A stretch of DNA of 16,980 nt. It comes from JBEIHX01 sp040381075. Its GTDB lineage: Bacteria; Pseudomonadota; Alphaproteobacteria; Caulobacterales; Aquidulcibacteraceae. A program made the translations under genes and the position numbers. The stretch covers positions 1-16,980 of the forward strand of contig JBEIHX010000052.1 in the NCBI GenBank assembly GCA_040381075.1. The letters run 5' to 3'. How positions within the stretch are numbered: the first letter of the stretch is position 1; every line of letters starts with the position of its first letter. The notes under the pieces were generated by a model. The model did not search any database and was not told where the DNA came from. It was given only the letters and a program-made list of their open reading frames with translations. Positions 7,368-15,464 of this stretch are shown piece after piece.

Positions 7368-8773
7368 TGCCGCGCAAACGCAAGGACAGTTGGGGCGAGT
7401 TTCGGCAAGGACTTGGCGTGAGCCTGGTCTTTGTCCTGCTGGCCCTGGCGCTCCTGATGGGCGGGTCCAGGCAGGGCGCAACCAATGGCGTCGTCGAAGC
7501 CTGCGCCGGTTTGCTGCTGGCGATCGGGTGTTTGGCCGGGCGCCTCGATCGGCTGTCTCGCCCGGGTGTCGCGGGGCTTGCCCTGCTTGGCGCCGCAGTC
7601 GTCGTTGGACTTCTCCAGATCATTCCCCTGCCTGCGGCGCTGTGGACGGCGCTGCCCGGGCGGGCTGAGCTTGCTGAAGCGATGACCCTGGCAGGGGTGA
7701 CGCCGCCGGCTGCGCCAATTTCACTCTTTTCGGATGCGACGGCGTTTGCGCTCTTCGGGTTTCTGCCCGTCATCGCAGCCTTCACCCTGTCAGCCAGCAC
7801 AAATCTGCGCGCCCACTTGCGGGTGCTGGCCTTCCTGGTGGCGGGGATTGCGGCAGCGAGCGTGTTTCTGGGCGTGGCGCAGGTAATCACCGGGGCGAAC
7901 TCTGAGTTCTATCTGTACGAGGTCACCGGCCGTGGCGCGCCCGTTGGTCTTTTCGCCAACCAGAACCATCAGGCGACCTTCTGCCTGATGGCGCTCCCCC
8001 TTCTGGCGGCAAAGGCCGGCGATGTACGGGTCAATTGGGAGACTGGCGAACGCGATCACGGAAAGGTGCTGATCCTGGCGTCGGCCGCGATTGTGGCGAC
8101 CCTCGGAGTGATCATTGCAGGCTCGGTTGCGGGCTACACGCTGCTTGGCCCTGTCATTGTTGCAAGCCTTCTCATTCTGCGCGGATCCCGCAAAGGCCAG
8201 GGCGGACTGGCCGCGCCTTTGGTTGCTGTCGTGGTCCTTGGAGTGCTGGGCTGGCTGGCGGCGAACAGCCCTGTCCTGACGGACCTCGGCATCACCTCGC
8301 TTGAAGGCGGCGCTGGCTCCCGGCCGGACATTTTCGCCCGCACAATCGAGGCGATCTGGACGTATTTTCCGTTCGGGTCGGGCGTTGGCTCCTTCCGCGA
8401 GGCCTACCCGCGGTTTGAGGATGTCGCTGCGGTCACGACGACCTTTATGAACAACGCCCATAATGACTACCTCGAAGTGGCGATGGAGATGGGCCTCGCC
8501 GGGATGGCCATCCTCGTCGGTGGCCTCGCGCTCTACGCGGTCATGTCATGGCGGGCCTGGACAAAGACCGGTTCGGAAGCCCGTCTGCAGAAGGCCGCAA
8601 GCATCGCGCTGGCGGTTCCGCTGCTGCACAGCCTCGTTGACTACCCCATGCGCGCGCCAGGACTTGGCGTGCTGGCGGCTGTCTGCGCGGGCGTACTGGT
8701 GGCAACGACGCACAAACCGAGCAAGGCGCGCGACGAGGCGGACGGACCCGCGCACAAGCAGCTGACGCTGTAA
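7367..8773 (+). CDS. O-antigen ligase / Wzy polymerase family membrane protein (Wzy_C)
   Basis: The 468-residue polytopic protein has about ten to twelve hydrophobic segments and should act in the inner membrane. There it would either polymerise undecaprenyl-linked repeat units (Wzy) or transfer a finished chain to an acceptor (WaaL). Family marks are FANQNHQA at 196-203, a large loop with Arg319 and nearby basic residues (GSRPDIFARTIEAIW), FGSGVGSFREAYP, and the signature AHNDYLEVAMEMG with His365. The N-terminus is cytosolic and basic (MPRKRKDSW). ATG 7367 overlaps the previous stop by one base (TGATG). A longer in-frame extension upstream would overlap the TPR gene and has no family features. 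The family does not let me separate polymerase from ligase, but position beside Wza/Wzc homologues favours a Wzy role. The sequence after the stop can fold into a hairpin. Confidence 0.88.
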   Translation: MPRKRKDSWGEFRQGLGVSLVFVLLALALLMGGSRQGATNGVVEACAGLLLAIGCLAGRLDRLSRPGVAGLALLGAAVVVGLLQIIPLPAALWTALPGRAELAEAMTLAGVTPPAAPISLFSDATAFALFGFLPVIAAFTLSASTNLRAHLRVLAFLVAGIAAASVFLGVAQVITGANSEFYLYEVTGRGAPVGLFANQNHQATFCLMALPLLAAKAGDVRVNWETGERDHGKVLILASAAIVATLGVIIAGSVAGYTLLGPVIVASLLILRGSRKGQGGLAAPLVAVVVLGVLGWLAANSPVLTDLGITSLEGGAGSRPDIFARTIEAIWTYFPFGSGVGSFREAYPRFEDVAAVTTTFMNNAHNDYLEVAMEMGLAGMAILVGGLALYAVMSWRAWTKTGSEARLQKAASIALAVPLLHSLVDYPMRAPGLGVLAAVCAGVLVATTHKPSKARDEADGPAHKQLTL

Positions 8774-8796
8774 GGAGAACCCCGAGTTTTTGGGCC

Positions 8797-8833
8797 GATC
8801 TGAGGCGCGAATGCGCCTGAGTTGCTTCAGATC
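8797..8833. repeat. Nested inverted repeat after the ligase gene
   Basis: The outer arms are GATCTGA at 8797-8803 and TCAGATC at 8827-8833. Inside them AGGCGC at 8803-8808 pairs with GCGCCT at 8813-8818 around a GAAT loop. There is no T-tract, so this is not a standard intrinsic terminator. The right outer arm overlaps a candidate -35 box of the next small gene, so it could be an operator as easily as a 3'-end stabilising hairpin. Confidence 0.4.
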
Positions 8834-8851
8834 AAGAGTTTGCGCTAACCA
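8823..8851 (+). promoter_or_regulatory. Candidate promoter for the small membrane protein gene
   Basis: TTGCTTC at 8823-8829 is followed after 14 bases by GCTAACCA at 8844-8851. This loosely fits the Caulobacter housekeeping promoter form (TTGACGS, 10-14 bases, GCTANAWC), matching the GCTA core and the first three bases of the -35. The downstream gene is bracketed by this site and a strong terminator, which would make it an independent transcription unit. The match is partial, so confidence is low. Confidence 0.25.
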
Positions 8852-8922
8852 AATTCAAGGATTCGCCGTGATAGCGTCCAAGTCAGCGGGTCTTCTTGAC
8901 CCCTGCGACGCGGGGTGATCCG

Positions 8923-9111
8923 ATGGCGACTTCCCTTGTACCATTCTGGTCTGGCTTCTCGGACGGCGCAGCGGATACTGCGTCTGTTCCGCCATTCAGA
9001 CATGACAACGCCACCACCGAGACGGCTCCGCTCGGGGTGGCTCTGGCGGTGATCTTCGGATCGGCGGCAGCCTTTTGGATCGTCGTTTTCGCGATCCTCC
9101 AGGGTCTGTAA
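8923..9111 (+). CDS. Small single-span membrane protein, function unknown
   Basis: I do not recognise this gene. The 62-residue product begins MATSLVPFWSGFSDGAADTA. It has a hydrophilic middle (PPFRHDNATTETAP) and ends in one strong hydrophobic helix (GVALAVIFGSAAAFWIVVFAILQGL), so it is probably a C-terminally anchored inner-membrane peptide with a soluble N-terminus of about 37 residues. ATG 8923 follows a GGGG purine stretch at a sensible distance. A longer TTG start at 8896 would add nine residues. The gene sits alone, about 150 bp after the ligase, with a possible promoter in front and a textbook terminator 36 bp behind, so the frame is likely a real gene. The neighbours suggest a link to envelope polysaccharide, but that is only context. 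Confidence 0.65.
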   Translation: MATSLVPFWSGFSDGAADTASVPPFRHDNATTETAPLGVALAVIFGSAAAFWIVVFAILQGL

Positions 9112-9147
9112 CACCCACATCGTTCGCCTGGCGATCAGCGACATTGG

Positions 9148-9170
9148 GCGCGCTGCGGCGCGCTTTTTTT
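9148..9170 (+). terminator. Intrinsic terminator after the small membrane protein
   Basis: GCGCGC at 9148-9153 and GCGCGC at 9158-9163 form a perfect six-base GC stem with a TGCG tetraloop. Seven T follow at 9164-9170. This is the strongest regulatory signal in the window. It marks the end of the transcription unit that includes the 62-residue protein, and possibly read-through from the polysaccharide block. Confidence 0.9.
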
Positions 9171-9619
9171 GCGGCCCGGAATACAATTTATAGTTGATTT
9201 TTAGTATTTTTAACCCGTCCAGATGGCACAAAGTGGGCTTGGCCGGCAGCGTGGCGCCCCATCGCCTGGGCGCGGCTTCGCGCCCTCAGATACGAGCCTG
9301 GAGAGGTTCAGCCGACCGGCTCCGACGCCGGGGGCGCTGTCATCCCCCACCGGCATCCCCCACCGGCATCCCCCACCGGCATCACCCACCGGCATCACCC
9401 ACCGGCATCACCCACCGGCATCACCCACCGGCATCCTCCACCAGCATCCCCCACCGGCATACCCATCAGCGTCCCAGGGAGGCCCACGGATGATCGGCGC
9501 GAGGTCACGGGGCTGGACAAGGCCCCTCTCCCCAATCGAGACGCGCCGCTGCATTCCGTGAGGGTCAGGGCTCCCCGTGATCCTTGCGCCAGATCCCCGC
9601 TTGCCGAAGAGACTGCGCC
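9171..9619. other. Non-coding spacer carrying a minisatellite
   Basis: Apart from the 13-bp tandem array at 9341-9457 I see no gene here. An A/T-rich patch at about 9180-9215 directly follows the terminator and is the only AT-rich stretch in this part of the window, so it may hold the next promoter. A frame from ATG 9223 to 9561 stays open only because the array has no stop in any frame. Its flanks resemble no protein. A small stem, GGGGC 9509-9513 with GCCCC 9522-9526, is also present. Confidence 0.5.
9341..9469. repeat. 13-bp tandem repeat array, nine full units plus a degenerate tenth
   Basis: The unit is CATCMCCCACCGG. Nine contiguous 13-base units fill 9341-9457: three with CATCCCCC, four with CATCACCC, one with CATCCTCC ending CCAG, and one more with CATCCCCC. 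A 12-base degenerate copy (CATACCCATCAG) follows to 9469. Because 13 is not a multiple of 3, the array reads through all three frames with a 13-residue super-period, with no stops. The block order of variants (three alike, then four alike) is typical of slippage or unequal crossing-over. The complementary strand is G-rich (GGTGGGGG or GGTGGG in each unit). Confidence 0.95.
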
Positions 9620-10492
9620 ATGACCGACGCCTTCTTCGCGCTTTCCAAACTGGCCTGGGTGGTGCTGGCGCCGTCCAATCGCCTGGTGGGGATGATCGCA
9701 GCCGGTCTGCTGCTGCAGGTGCGGATAGCGAGGCGCCCGGCGTGGCCCGCCCGCTGGGGCCGGCGCCTCGCCGTCACGGGCGCGGTTGGACTGATCGCGG
9801 CGACGGCGCTGCCGGTGGGGGATGTGGCGCTCGCCACGCTGGAGCGACGGTCTGCGCCACTGGAACCGTGCACGGCTGGCCTGGCGCCGCCCTACGCCGG
9901 CGTCATCGTTCTCGGCGGCGCGCTCTCCGCGATTGCAATCAATGACCACACGGTTGAGCGCATGGGCGAGGCCTCTGACCGACTGCGTCTTGCCGCCACA
10001 ATCGCCCGCGCCCGCCCCGAACTCCCCATTCTCGCCTCCGGCGGCATGACCTTCGCAAGCCCCGGCGCACGCAATGAAGCGCCCATGATGCAGGCTCTCC
10101 TCAGCGAACTTGGGGTGGCGCCGGAGCGCATCATTATCGAACAGGCGTCGCGCACGACGGCCGAGAACGCACGCCTTGCAGCTGCGCTGTCCCCGGCGGG
10201 CGCCACAGCGCCCTGGATCCTCGTCACGTCCGCCTACCACATGCCGCGCGCTGTCGGCGCCTTCCAAAGCGCAGGCCTTGCGGTGGTCGCGGCGCCGACC
10301 GACTGGCAGGTGGATCCCCACGCCCCGTGGCAGACCTGGAACGCCGCAGATCGGTTGGACAGGCTCAACACCGCCGCCAAGGAATATCTGGGCCTCCTCG
10401 CATACCGTGTGTCGGGCCGCCTTTCGGCGAGCCCCCCGGGCCGCTCTGACAGTCAGTCGCCGACCGCCGCCGCGGCCCCCGCATGCTACTGA
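9620..10492 (+). CDS. YdcF/ElyC/SanA-type DUF218 membrane-anchored protein
   Basis: The 290-residue protein has two N-terminal hydrophobic segments (about residues 8-32 and 50-72) followed by a periplasmic or cytosolic DUF218 domain. Visible family marks are VIVLGGAL starting at residue 95, ERMGEASDRL, PILASGGM, NEAPMMQALLSELGVAPERI, the conserved SRTTAENA block, and VTSAYHMPRA. The E. coli relatives ElyC and SanA act in envelope biogenesis at the undecaprenyl-phosphate/peptidoglycan step. The biochemical activity of the family is unsettled. The position between polysaccharide genes fits a role in lipid-linked sugar metabolism, but that is inference. ATG 9620 is used because the first membrane span follows directly. 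A TTG at 9584 would only add unstructured residues. The last ~30 residues (SPPGRSDSQSPTAAAAPACY) are low-complexity. Confidence 0.85.
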   Translation: MTDAFFALSKLAWVVLAPSNRLVGMIAAGLLLQVRIARRPAWPARWGRRLAVTGAVGLIAATALPVGDVALATLERRSAPLEPCTAGLAPPYAGVIVLGGALSAIAINDHTVERMGEASDRLRLAATIARARPELPILASGGMTFASPGARNEAPMMQALLSELGVAPERIIIEQASRTTAENARLAAALSPAGATAPWILVTSAYHMPRAVGAFQSAGLAVVAAPTDWQVDPHAPWQTWNAADRLDRLNTAAKEYLGLLAYRVSGRLSASPPGRSDSQSPTAAAAPACY

Positions 10493-10539
10493 GGCGCAGC
10501 GCCGGGAAACAGTCCCCAGGCCCTCGCCGCCACCGGCCA

Positions 10540-10569
10540 GCGCCGCAGGCGCAAACCAGTTTGCGGCGC
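10540..10569 (+). promoter_or_regulatory. Two mutually exclusive hairpins ahead of the UDP-xylose synthase gene
   Basis: GCGCCGCA at 10540-10547 pairs perfectly with TGCGGCGC at 10562-10569. Alternatively CGCAAAC at 10550-10556 pairs perfectly with GTTTGCG at 10559-10565 around a two-base spacer. The two helices share bases 10562-10565 and cannot both form completely. There is no T-tract. They lie 45-75 bases before the start codon, in the likely leader, so they may terminate, attenuate or stabilise. The role is unknown. Confidence 0.35.
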
Positions 10570-10613
10570 ACGCACAGGCAGCATAGGGTCTTGACTGAAC
10601 ATGTGGGGGAACC

Positions 10614-11572
<959 letters not shown>

Positions 11573-12003
11573 TCCGACGGGCGCCTGCTGGCGTCGCCAG
11601 CTGTCTGGCCCCGCGCCGCGTCCCGCTGCGACCGCTCTGCGCCCGCGCTCCCCGCACGCCCCCGTCGATACAGCCCACGGATCCTCAGGAGGCCCCCGGC
11701 GGGCAAGGCGGCCAGCCCCGCAGCGCACGCGCCGGGCGGGCGTGCCTCATGGCGCGTGCCGGGCGGATCGGGGCCGGTGAAGATGGGTCGCGCCATGCCG
11801 GGGCGCTTCGCCGCCCGACCACAGGCCGTGCGCCGTCGGCGCGGTTCGCAGCCCAACCCCGCGATGGGCGCAGAGCTGACTGTCCTGCGTCGCCAGCCCC
11901 GGGCGCATGGCCAACGCAGGGCATTGTCGGACGCCTGCGACGGGCGTGTCCCTGGAGATTGACTTTAGCGCCGGGCGCGCCATCCAGACCGCACGCAAGA
12001 GGA
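11573..12003. other. GC-rich gene-free interval
   Basis: No frame on either strand resembles a protein I know. The long open frames here reflect GC-rich sequence with few stops. A near-perfect inverted repeat, GCTGGCG 11587-11593 and CGCCAGC 11595-11601 around one T, lies just after the restored stop of the UDP-xylose synthase gene and may mark its 3' end, but it lacks a T-tract. TTGACT at 11959-11964 is an isolated -35-like hexamer. Confidence 0.4.
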
Positions 12004-12015
12004 ATGGTTCCGCCG

Positions 12016-13068
12016 ATGAAAAGTCGCCGCCTGCATGTGTCTGTGGCCGTCCTCCTCGCCGGACTTGCGGCGGCCTGCTCCCATGCGACTGCGCCGCCCG
12101 ACTGGCAGGCGATCGAGGTGCGCGCCACCGCAACGCCGCTCTATCCGGACAAGCCCGGCGAGCGGCGGATCGGCGATCTGACGTTTCGCGGCGGCCTCGT
12201 CCTGGAGTCTGGCGTCGCGCAGTTCGGCGGCTTCTCCGGCATCGCCGTCGACGCCCATGGTCAGCTGACAGCCGTCAGCGACCAGGCCAGCTGGCTCAGC
12301 GCCAGACTGACGCTTGACGCCAGGACCGGAGACCTGGTCGGCCTGACCCAGACCAGAATGGCCGCGCTGCGCAATGAGCGCGGCGAGCCGCTGACGACGA
12401 CAGACCAAATGGACGCCGAAGAGCTGACGCGCCTGCCTGACGGCCGCTTCGCCGTCAGCTTCGAACAGGACCATCGCATCCTGATCTATGATCTGGCCGG
12501 CAAAGGTCCGAGCGCGCCAGCCCAACCCGGTCCGCCCGTCGTCCTGCCGGCCGGCGCCAAGGACAATGAAGGCCTGGAAGCGCTGACCGCGCTGCCCGAT
12601 GGCCGCATGGTCGCCATGGAGGAATATCCGCCGAACGGCGCAGGCACGCCGTTCTGGATATTTCCGGCAGGCGCCAGGACCACCGTCGCCCCTGCCGGCC
12701 TCAGCGAGCGCCCCGCCGGCTTCGGCATGTCGGGCCTGACGCGCCTGCCCACCGGCGATCTCATCGGTCTGGAGCGGTCCTATCAGGCAAGCACCGGGGT
12801 GGTGCGCATCAATGTCCGCCTGATCCCGGCCGCAGGGCTGGATGCACGGCCGGCCCACCTGGATGGGCCCGTGATCGCAACCATCGAGCCCCCGGCGGTG
12901 GTGGACAATCTTGAGGCCGTGGCGGCGGTCCCCGGCGACCGGCCAGGCGTGGTCCGGCTCTACATCATGAGCGATGACAACTTCAGCGACACCCAGCGCA
13001 CGCTGCTCCTGGCGTTTGACTGGACGGCGCCCGATCACGCGCGCCCGGCCGGGCCGCCGGCGCGATAA
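12016..13068 (+). CDS. Esterase-like activity of phytase family lipoprotein
   Basis: The 350-residue product carries a lipoprotein-type signal (KSRRLHVSVAVLLAGLAAAC, cysteine 21), so it should be an exported, membrane-anchored protein. The mature part resembles the phytase-like family (PF13449 type), a beta-propeller with acidic metal-binding loops. Visible marks are GGFSGIAVD at 71-79, DAEELTRLPDGRFAVSFE from 133, KDNEGLEALTALPDG from 182, and DNLEAVAAV from 297. Despite the family name, most members have no tested substrate, and phosphatase or esterase activity is only a possibility here. AAGAGG at 11997-12002 is the nearest ribosome-binding site, with a long spacing to ATG 12016. ATG 12004 is in frame but almost touches it. 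A much longer upstream frame exists but would put the signal peptide inside the protein, so I reject it. Confidence 0.8.
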   Translation: MKSRRLHVSVAVLLAGLAAACSHATAPPDWQAIEVRATATPLYPDKPGERRIGDLTFRGGLVLESGVAQFGGFSGIAVDAHGQLTAVSDQASWLSARLTLDARTGDLVGLTQTRMAALRNERGEPLTTTDQMDAEELTRLPDGRFAVSFEQDHRILIYDLAGKGPSAPAQPGPPVVLPAGAKDNEGLEALTALPDGRMVAMEEYPPNGAGTPFWIFPAGARTTVAPAGLSERPAGFGMSGLTRLPTGDLIGLERSYQASTGVVRINVRLIPAAGLDARPAHLDGPVIATIEPPAVVDNLEAVAAVPGDRPGVVRLYIMSDDNFSDTQRTLLLAFDWTAPDHARPAGPPAR

Positions 13069-13295
13069 GCCGCGCGGTTTCAGCCTGCGCCGGTGAGCGC
13101 GCCCAGCCGCCCAGACCTGCGCGGGGACCACAGCCCCGCCCGGACAGTCTCCTGCGCCAAACGCCAGCGATCCGCCGCAGGGGGCCGGCGGCCAGGCCGC
13201 CGCCGCGCGCACATGGACACACCCGCAGGGGCCTGCTTGACTTGGCGCCACACGCGGCGCCGTCAGCGCCCCGCCGCAGGCACAGGGAGGCCGCC

Positions 13296-14627
13296 ATTTT
13301 CACCCTCACCCGCCGCGCGCTCACCATGAGCGCGCTCGCCGCCGTGATCGCCGAAGCCGCCGCCGCTGCGCCGGCGGACGCCTTTGCGGACGCCGCCGCC
13401 AGCGACCCCGTCACGCTTGGCTGGATGCAGGGCAGCCCGCCCCCGCCCGACAGGCGGATCGCCTTTCACGACGGGTCCTTCTTCCGGTTTCCCCAGACCC
13501 GCTGGAGCTTCTCCAACTGGAGAGTCTTCCTGCCCACCGTCGCGGTCAGTCGCGGCCCGGGTCCGGCAAGCCCGCTGCCGAGGGCGCTGCGCGATGACCT
13601 CGATGCAGTGCGCCTGACGCCGATCGGGGCCGCGACGGACATCAGTTTCCGCCAATCGCTCGATGCAGCGTATACGGACGCGATTGTGGTGCTGCACCGC
13701 GGCCGCATCGTCTATGAGCGCTATTTCGGCGTCACCACGCCCGAGACGCAGCACATCCTGTTCTCGGTGACGAAATCCTTTGTGGGCCTGATCGCCGAGA
13801 GCCTCATCGCTGAGGGCCGGATCGACCCCGACCGCCCGGTCGCGGCCTACCTCCCCGAACTCGCCCAAAGCGGCTTTGGCGACGCTGCGGTGCGCCAGGT
13901 CATGGACATGACCACGGCCCTCGCCTTCGACGAAAACTACGTCTCGCCCCAGTCCGGCATCGCCGCCTACACCGCCGCCGGCCGCCTGGCGCCGCGTCCG
14001 GCGACCTACGGGGGACCGGAGGGTGTCTATGCCTTTGCAGCGACGGTCGCCAGGGACGGCGATCACGGCGCACGGTTCGTCTACCGCACGATCAACACGG
14101 AGGTCCTCGCGTGGATCGTCTCCAGGGTTGAGGGCAAAGGGTTCGATCGGGTTCTGGCGGATCGGGTGTGGTCGCGCCTCGGCATGGAGGGCGACGCGGC
14201 GATCACCGTCGACGGCGTCGGGACCCCGACGGCCGGCGGCGGTCTGCTCGCCCGCCTGCGCGATCTCGCCCGGTTCGGCGAGGCGATGCGCCTGGGCGGC
14301 GTGGCGGGAGGCCGCCGCGTGTTTCCGGCGCGCGCGATCAGCAACATCACCGCAGGCGGCGCACGCGACAGGTTTCCGGCTGCGGTCTACCCCACGCTTC
14401 CAGGCGCCAGCTATCGCGCCCAGTGGTGGATCACCCACAACATCAACGCGGCCTATATGGCGCGCGGCATCCACGGCCAGAACCTCTATATCGATCCGGC
14501 GGCCGGCATGGTGATCGCACGCGTCGCCTCGCACCCGATCGCCGGCAATGTCGCCAACGACCCGATCACGCTGCCAGCCTATCAGGCCATCGCGGACGCC
14601 CTCGTCGGCGCGCGCCGCTCTGGCTGA
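13296..14627 (+). CDS. Exported serine hydrolase, beta-lactamase/NylB-like, with probable Tat signal and ATT start
   Basis: This is a penicillin-binding/beta-lactamase-fold hydrolase. SVTK (S157 to K160 counted from ATT 13296) is the SxxK nucleophile motif. YRTINTEVL supplies the tyrosine/asparagine element, GGGLLARLRDLARFGEAM is the typical late helix, and ARGIHGQNLYIDP takes the place of the KTG motif. The order resembles 6-aminohexanoate-dimer hydrolase (NylB) relatives. The substrate is unknown. The N-terminus FTLTRRALTMSALAAVIAEAAAAAPADA looks like a twin-arginine signal. The frame has no ATG before this signal. GGGAGG at 13285-13290 lies five bases before ATT 13296, the only codon that gives a proper signal peptide. 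ATG 13326 would remove both arginines, and TTG 13242 has no ribosome-binding site. I place the start at ATT, with real doubt. The length is about 443 residues. Confidence 0.82.
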   Translation: MFTLTRRALTMSALAAVIAEAAAAAPADAFADAAASDPVTLGWMQGSPPPPDRRIAFHDGSFFRFPQTRWSFSNWRVFLPTVAVSRGPGPASPLPRALRDDLDAVRLTPIGAATDISFRQSLDAAYTDAIVVLHRGRIVYERYFGVTTPETQHILFSVTKSFVGLIAESLIAEGRIDPDRPVAAYLPELAQSGFGDAAVRQVMDMTTALAFDENYVSPQSGIAAYTAAGRLAPRPATYGGPEGVYAFAATVARDGDHGARFVYRTINTEVLAWIVSRVEGKGFDRVLADRVWSRLGMEGDAAITVDGVGTPTAGGGLLARLRDLARFGEAMRLGGVAGGRRVFPARAISNITAGGARDRFPAAVYPTLPGASYRAQWWITHNINAAYMARGIHGQNLYIDPAAGMVIARVASHPIAGNVANDPITLPAYQAIADALVGARRSG

Positions 14628-14886
14628 CCTGCCTGGTCTGCGTGCTGGCCGATCTCCCTGCTGCCTGATGCCTCTCCTGCCGGACGCCTGCGCCCGGCCG
14701 GCGCGATCGCCCCGGCAAACACTCCAGGCGCCGCGCCAGCTGCGCGGCGTCAGGGCCGCACAGCGCCCAGGCAGCCCCAAGGGAGCGGCGAGGCGGCGCC
14801 CGGGCGGCATAGGATCGGGTAGCCGGCCACGCCAGAATCGCCGATCGTGCGAGACACGCGCCCCGTCACACAGGATTGCTCAGCCG
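14628..14886. other. GC-rich intergenic interval
   Basis: I see no gene in these 259 bases on either strand, and no clear promoter or terminator. AGGA at 14872-14875 is the likely ribosome-binding site of the gene that follows. Confidence 0.4.
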
Positions 14887-15327
14887 ATGGACGTCATCCC
14901 GCCGCCGCGCCATCTCACCCCGGGCCTGTGCAAGGCCGTTGAAGCGGAAATGATCGCCGCCTGCGCGCAGATCGCGCGCCGCCACGGCCTTGCTGCGGAA
15001 AGCCTCGGCGTCGACAGCGTCGATCTGCGCCTCGGCTTCGCCTTCGGGGTGCGTGTGTCGATCCCGCGGGCGGATGGCTCCGTCGTGGATCCCGACCGCA
15101 TGATGTTCGAGGCCCTCGCGGACATGTTCGGGCTCGCCCCGGAGGACTACGGACGGGAGTTCACAACCGGACGGGAGCGCTTCCGTCTCGTGGGGCTCGA
15201 TCCCAACCGCCCGAAATACCCGATTTCAGCGGCGCGCATTCCGGACGGACGGCGCTTCAAGTTTCCGGCCGAAAACGTCGCGCTGCTGCTCAAGGCCTCG
15301 CTCAAGGACGCAACGCCGTCCCGCTAA
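14887..15327 (+). CDS. Hypothetical 146-residue protein
   Basis: I do not recognise a named family. The product is soluble with no signal peptide or membrane span. Residues about 10-60 look helical, then beta (MIAACAQIARRHGLAAESLGV, then VDLRLGFAFGVRVSI). The C-terminal half (FTTGRERFRLVGLDPNRPKYP, then ISAARIPDGRRFKFPAENVALLL) has a compact look with a KYPI motif at 110-113 and an RFKFP motif, a pattern I associate loosely with small phage- or plasmid-borne proteins. That association is memory only. The start is chosen for AGGA eleven bases upstream. The frame is open for over 100 codons further upstream, but that part looks like unstructured GC-rich translation. It lies 137 bp before the next gene on the same strand. 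Confidence 0.7.
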   Translation: MDVIPPPRHLTPGLCKAVEAEMIAACAQIARRHGLAAESLGVDSVDLRLGFAFGVRVSIPRADGSVVDPDRMMFEALADMFGLAPEDYGREFTTGRERFRLVGLDPNRPKYPISAARIPDGRRFKFPAENVALLLKASLKDATPSR

Positions 15328-15464
15328 GCCAGAAGGCGGTGTCCGGGCCCCTCCTGGCAACTCCTTTCGGGCCCACGGGATCGCAGGGCCCTGTCCCTGG
15401 CGCACGGACGTCCGGCAGACCGCCCGGACACGCCGAAGCAGGCCGCTATGAGGTCAGGACGCGC

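Noticed and set aside
9341..9469. CRISPR array
   Set aside because: The 13-base units are contiguous with no unique spacers. This is a simple tandem repeat.
9223..9561. 112-codon + strand frame through the 13-bp repeats with a Pro/His/Thr-rich peptide
   Set aside because: The repeat unit is not a multiple of three and is stop-free in every frame, so openness is no evidence of coding. There is no ribosome-binding site and the flanks are not protein-like.
10591..10596. TTGACT as a -35 box for the UDP-xylose synthase gene
   Set aside because: It is only about 18 bases from the start codon, which leaves no room for a -10 box and a leader.
11573..11780. Extended C-terminus of the UDP-glucuronate decarboxylase in the unshifted frame
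   Set aside because: The residues after codon 299 are Arg/Pro/Ala-rich and unlike the family. The neighbouring frame gives the expected C-terminus, so the extension is a frameshift product.
11965..13251. 428-codon open frame on the - strand
   Set aside because: It is antisense to the phytase-like lipoprotein. The composition is biased and there are no recognisable domains.
13263..14810. 515-codon open frame on the - strand
   Set aside because: It lies antisense to the serine hydrolase, whose motifs (SVTK, HGQ) are clear. The - strand translation is Arg/Asp/Gly-rich with no family features, as expected for a shadow in GC-rich DNA.
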